From Maylandia zebra (Eukaryota; Chordata; Actinopteri; Cichliformes; Cichlidae), in contig NC_135169.1 of NCBI RefSeq assembly GCF_041146795.1, positions 11,741,585 through 11,805,584 of the forward strand: a stretch of DNA of 64,000 nucleotides, in the 5' to 3' direction. The notes below the pieces were generated by a model, which was not told the origin of the DNA, did not search any database, and worked only from the letters and a program-made list of their open reading frames with translations. The translations under genes were made by a program, and so were the position numbers. This document shows positions 59,740 through 64,000 of this stretch, in pieces (the stretch's first letter is position 1; the number at the start of each line of letters is the position of its first letter).

Positions 59740-61320
59740 CTATGCGCTTACCTGCTGCTCCTTGGCAGGTAGCTCCATGCCCTCCTGGGTTTTAATTGCA
59801 CCTTAGAACACACATGCATCAACACTACTATGAGCGGGTGGAGGGAGGTTTGGAGTCTTCTCTCACCCCCATTCTCTGCGGCCTGCTGGAGCGGGGGGGC
59901 TAGGAGGAGTTGGCCGTCCGGCTGCGGTCTGGGGTGTGGGGCCTCCCTGCTGCTGCGGAGTCGGGGCGGTCTGCCTCTCCCCACCGCAGGGAAAAGGGTA
60001 ACACCACCTGGGTCTGGGTGCGGTTCCCCCCTCCAGGGGCAAGGGTACCTAGACCCGGTTTGTAGAGTACGCTTGGGGAGTGTGATCGTGTATACAGCGT
60101 CTCTTTATGTCTGTCTCCACGTCGGTTGAGTGTGAAGTGCATATGAGAGCATGAGGGTGGGAATGGATGTGTGTGCCTGTATGTTTGTGTCTATATGTCA
60201 GGTTGGGTATCAGACGCCACCTCTCTGGGGACATCTCGGGCCCTCCAAGGTTTGGAGGCCTATCTCCACCCACCACCACTTCCCCTACCGGTGGCGGACT
60301 CCCTCAGGTGTCGTGCGTTGGTTGTTCTTTGTATCTGGGGGTGGGCGTCCGGGTACACACCGGCTCACTCCTTGGCGGCCGCTTATTGGGGCTCGCTCGG
60401 GCCATTTCGGAGGTGGGGTGCCCCCGGCCTCTCGGCCTGGGGCTCGGTCACTCAGGCACAGCTGGCTGCCGGCGGAGCTCATGGGCGCGTCACTGCAACT
60501 CCCCCTGGCTTCTGCTCCGCGGCTGCTGAATGAGCCCTCATCTGGGACTCTCCTTAGCTCTTACTGGGACAGTGGCGCAGCTGCCCCTCTGTGGGTCTTC
60601 CTTGGTCTCTTGTGTTCTGGGGGCCTCTGGATGTCTGGAGTTTTGATCTCCTCCATACCTGCTTGATACCATAAAGGACAGGGCTGTGGCTCCCCACACT
60701 CCCTAGCAGATCATTACATGGAGAAACCTTTGGAATGCAAGCATGCTGATCCACACAGGTATGCACACAGGTGTACACATGGGTATTCACAGACGCGGAC
60801 TACAGCTTTCTTGGCTGCTGCCTCAAAGCACACTGTGTGCTGTCTATCTTGCGTGTTGCACAATATCGTTTATTATTTAGTAACTATTGATATCAATGGC
60901 TGGCTAGTTTATTGTGATGGTGCTGTTTTTTTTTCTATTATTATGTTGCTCTTTGTTGTTTGCTGTCTCCTCTGTTTTTTTTCTCCATACAGGTGACCCA
61001 GGAGTTTTTTTTTTGTTTTGTTTTTTTTTGTTTGTTTGTTTTTTTCTCTCTTCCCCCCCTTCTCACCGTCTCTTCTCCCCTTTGGTTTTCTTTCTTTCTC
61101 TCCCCCTCTTTCTTTCATTCTTTCCCCCTGTCCTATCCCCCAGTCATGTCTGTCCCGTTTGCAACTAAAAATAAAATAAATTCATAATTATAATAAAGGT
61201 CAATCAAATGGACCAATATGGCAAGGCCATGATGATCCACTTGGTAAAATAAATCCGCTTGGCATCTTTCTTGGCCTCAAGACAACAATTCTGATGGCTA
61301 TAGATCCAAACGGGACAAAA
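59740..61320. repeat. Unclassified GC-rich dispersed repeat
   Basis: GC- and CpG-rich from 59840 to 60660 with overlapping long frames in several phases but no recognisable protein. A pyrimidine tract follows at 60985-61140, then the block 'aaatggaccaatatggcaag' ... 'tccaaacgggaca', shared with 16190-16560. Probably one transposon family; superfamily unknown. Confidence 0.5.
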
Positions 61321-61947
61321 AAAGAAAAGAAAAAAAAAAAAAAAAGAGAGAGAGAGCGCCTTTTCGTTGTTGTTGTTGTTGTGCTAAGCTAACAGGCAGA
61401 ATGCTACAAGCATAGCTCTAAAGAATGTAGCATCATGGGCAGTGTAGTCCGTGTTGCAGGGAGAATGGACTGCCATACACGTTATGTGTCTGTGAGCGCG
61501 AGGAGGGAGAAAAAGGGGAGTGGAAAGGTACGAGTTGTCATCGAGGAAAAACGGGAGCTGGAAGCATGTAAATATAATAATAACCACTTCAGCCAAGAAG
61601 AGTGCCTGACGAGCCCAGTTGTAAGTAAGCTATTAAGACTCGACTGTACACCGTGTTCGTGTTTTCCTCCGAAAACAATAAGTTCCGTTGGAGCAGCCTT
61701 TCAACGCCTCTTTCTGTCTCTCGCAAGAAAAGTTGACCCAGACAACAAAGTAAAGCTATTTTTTGGCTACGAGCCGACAGGGACCCCGCCGTATTAGTCA
61801 GAGGTCCCTTTACTACAGTTCGGAGTCGCGCACCTTCAGTAATAGTAATAAATCACACAGCAATAGTACATTCACGTTGTTGTAAAAAGCATGATAATAT
61901 ATTAAGTAATCCAAAGTATTCAGAATACGTTACTGTCATTGAGTAAC

Positions 61948-62496
61948 TGTCACGGTCCGGGGCAGCGGCCGTGTGGAGAGTGGAAGGAGGACTCAAAGCG
62001 CAGCACTCATTCAGGTGTGAGGGTGATTTATTGATAATAACAAACATAAAGAGGAGATGGCAAAACAGAACTACGGATGAACTAAACTGGGTGAAACTAC
62101 ACAAAGGAGTGGCAAACCTGAACACGAAGGGAGAACAGCAGGGAGAGCACGCAGAGGATTTCACAGGGTAGATGCAGAGTACGCAGGGTAACACAGAGGA
62201 TGAACACAGGTAGGAACACAGACGACGCGACCAGGAGCAGAGGAAATCACACGCTATAAATATACAAAGAGACACTGGGAAATCACACACAGATGGGGGA
62301 AACAGCTGGACCTGATTAACCTGACGAGACAGGGGAACACTAACACCAGGGACCAACAGAGGGAGCACAAACCCAGAACCCAGTGTCTAAAATCCCAAAC
62401 ACAAACCATCCCAAAACAGCCATGAATAATAATGAAAGTAATAACAATAAGTACATAAACATAAAGTCACTGAGTCATGGTCGCAGGACCATGACA
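61948..62496. mobile_element. MITE with GTAAC duplication
   Basis: 549 bp with ends 'tgtcacggtccgg' and 'ggaccatgaca', flanked by GTAAC (61943-61947, 62497-62501). The host contains GTAAC repeats, so the duplication may be partly by chance. Confidence 0.6.
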
Positions 62497-62590
62497 GTAA
62501 CGTAACGGAATACGTTACAGAATACATTTTGGGGCATGTATTCTGTATTCTGTAATGGAATACATTTTAAAAGTAACCTTCCCAACACTG

Positions 62591-63500
62591 GAGGTGCAAC
62601 AGGTAACAATGTGTAGCAGGTAACTTCCTGCCTGTGCTTCCTTCAAGGTCCCTGAATGGTTGACCCGGGGTTTGATGTTTTGGTTTCTCTGGTTTTCTAT
62701 TTTTGATCATTCTTAGTTTCATAGTTCTGTATTTTGTATTGTTGACATTCTCGTTTTCTCGTATGATGTTATGTTTACATTACAGTTATCTGTCTATTTG
62801 GTTAATGAGAGGTTGTTTATCCCCTTGTGTTCTCACTCTGTTCTTTCTCTCTGGTCTCCATGTTTTGTTTACTGTCTGCGTCAAGCTCGTGTGTCTTACT
62901 CCAGGTCTCAGTGTCACTCATTTCCTGTTTTATTTTGGACTCTGTTCTCGTCTGTATCGTGGGTCTAGTTTTACATCCTCCATAGTCATTCTGTTAACCT
63001 CTTTTCCATTAGTAACTACTCAGGTCAGGTCACCATGGTTTTCAGGGTTTTCCATCAGGTCATAGTTCCTGTTACCAGGTACTTTTTCAGTATTTACTCA
63101 GCCGGAGTTCCAGGCGACCCGAGGCGGTCCCAAAATGTGACGTCAACAGCCTGCATCCCACTGATTGACTGCTCAGTGGCGTCACTCAATGACTTATGAG
63201 AGTATTACATTGATGAAAATCAAAACAGCCATTTTTGAAACCCAGCAATGAGGAAAACAGCTACAAAAGCAACACCGTGGTCCCAGAGTGTGACGAAAAT
63301 TCACAGACTGAGCAGCAGGTATATCATCGCCTCAACGTCCACCTTCATTGTAGTGTGTTTGACGCATCCTAATTACGTCACAGGATGCTCAGCCACGTTG
63401 CTATTAGGACGACCACACACATTAGGTGGTACTTGACTGTAATAGAAAACCAGTCAATACGATTCGAATAGTTGTGAGTTGATCCAAGTAGGTACTAATG
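62591..63500. other. Gene C intron, paralogous to gene B
   Basis: Matches 30354-32339 of gene B minus the B-specific hAT and two extra minisatellite units. No exon. Confidence 0.6.
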
Positions 63501-63715
63501 CAGGGGTGGCAATTCCAGGCCCCGAGGGCCGGTGTCCTGCAGGTTTTAGATCTCACCTTGGGTCAACACACCTGAATCACATTATTAGTTTGTTACCTCT
63601 GGAGAACTTCAGGACATGTTGAGGACCTAATTTTTAAATCAGCTGTGTTGGTTCAAGGACACATCTAAAACCTGCAGGGACACCGGTCCTCGAAGCCTGG
63701 AGTTGTCCACCAATG
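63501..63715. mobile_element. hAT MITE, TSD TACTAATG
   Basis: 215 bp with inverted ends CAGGGGTGGCAATTCCAG and CATTGGTGGACAACTCCAG, flanked by perfect TACTAATG (63493-63500, 63716-63723). Gene B has the empty site at 32332-32339. Internal halves 'ctgcaggttttaga' and 'tctaaaacctgcag' are inverted. Confidence 0.9.
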
Positions 63716-63723
63716 TACTAATG

Positions 63724-64000
63724 GAAAAGGGGCATTAGTTATCACTGTGTTCCCACCTGTTTCCCATCATCTCATTATATTGTGTTTTATAGACTGTCTC
63801 AATCTTCCTTTACTGTCACATCCTTCATCAAAGTTTGTTTTAATAAGATTTGTAGAAATTTGTTTTCCTAGTTTTTTTTATTTGGATAATTTTCTAAGTT
63901 CTGTGATAAAGTTGTGTTTTAGTTTACTAACCGTGACAGATACTCAATGAAATGTCAATATCAATACTAATACTAATAATAACAATAATAATAACAGAAA
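63724..64000. other. Gene C intron near TM exon
   Basis: Matches 32340-32655 of gene B, ending in a TAA/TAC-rich tract. By position the gene C transmembrane exon should begin within about 20-30 bases beyond the window. Confidence 0.6.

Larger units (their letters stand above)
58108..62590. mobile_element. 4.5-kb nested hAT composite
   Basis: Ends CAGTGTTGGGGAG and (reverse complement) CAGTGTTGGGAAG, with 'gtaacgtaacgg'-type subterminal repeats. Flanks are GAGGTACA (58100-58107) and GAGGTGCA (62591-62598); gene B holds the single empty site GAGGTGCA at 30354-30361. It contains a nested hAT (58562-59709), an unclassified GC-rich repeat (59740-61320) and a MITE (61948-62496). No intact transposase found. 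Confidence 0.85.

Noticed and set aside
60151..60666. 171-codon plus-strand frame in GC-rich repeat
   Set aside because: Overlapped by other open frames, biased composition, no recognised motif; GC-driven chance opening inside a transposon.
61853..62368. 171-codon minus-strand frame
   Set aside because: Overlaps a MITE with inverted ends and has no recognisable domain.

Overview
The window is vertebrate nuclear DNA, almost certainly from a teleost fish and most likely a percomorph such as a cichlid. Its genes are split into short phase-1 immunoglobulin exons of the fish Fc-receptor-like (FCRL / leukocyte immune-type receptor) kind. Introns and spacers are packed with fish-type transposons: hAT and Tc1/mariner elements, L2-, CR1/Rex1- and R4-type LINEs, and tRNA-derived SINEs. 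No bacterial, viral or CRISPR features are seen. Species assignment is inference.

Three FCRL-like receptor genes lie head-to-tail on the minus strand. Gene A (8917 to beyond position 1) has a two-exon signal peptide and four Ig exons before the window edge cuts it. Gene B (48372 to about 11950) appears complete: a two-exon signal peptide, thirteen Ig exons, one transmembrane exon and seven short cytoplasmic exons, each carrying a tyrosine motif. Joining the twenty-three coding exons at their splice sites gives 4,080 bases, or 1,359 residues plus stop, with every Ig exon in phase 1-1. Gene C is seen only as its 3' end (57450 to 56433): four cytoplasmic exons and the terminal exon. The B and C 3' halves are paralogous along their whole TM-to-tail intron, so the array grew by tandem duplication. 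The Ig exons of B largely alternate between two domain types, which points to growth by duplication of exon pairs.

The receptors' likely job is to bind a ligand (immunoglobulin or another surface protein) through the Ig stack and signal through ITIM-like tyrosines. B and C both have canonical ITIMs, suggesting inhibitory or dual signalling.

The most unusual stretch is 15.66-29.73 kb, inside one tail intron of gene B. It is a pile of mobile elements set in (TA)n microsatellites. It contains two nearly identical R4/Dong-type retrotransposon copies with C-terminal restriction-like endonuclease, facing each other, and between them two inverted composite hAT elements around a short TA/TG centre. 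Together these make an imperfect palindrome of about 9 kb. A deleted Tc1-like and a decayed IS630/mariner-type element follow. The pile separates two copies of the same tail exon.

Other regions: 37.1-39.5 kb and 41.4-44.55 kb are repeat-filled introns of B; 8.9-12.2 kb and 48.4-56.2 kb are intergenic spacers that share duplicated segments; 57.5-64 kb is the large C intron with a 4.5-kb nested hAT composite. Comparing the B and C introns gives clean filled-site/empty-site pairs with 8-bp target duplications for three hAT insertions.
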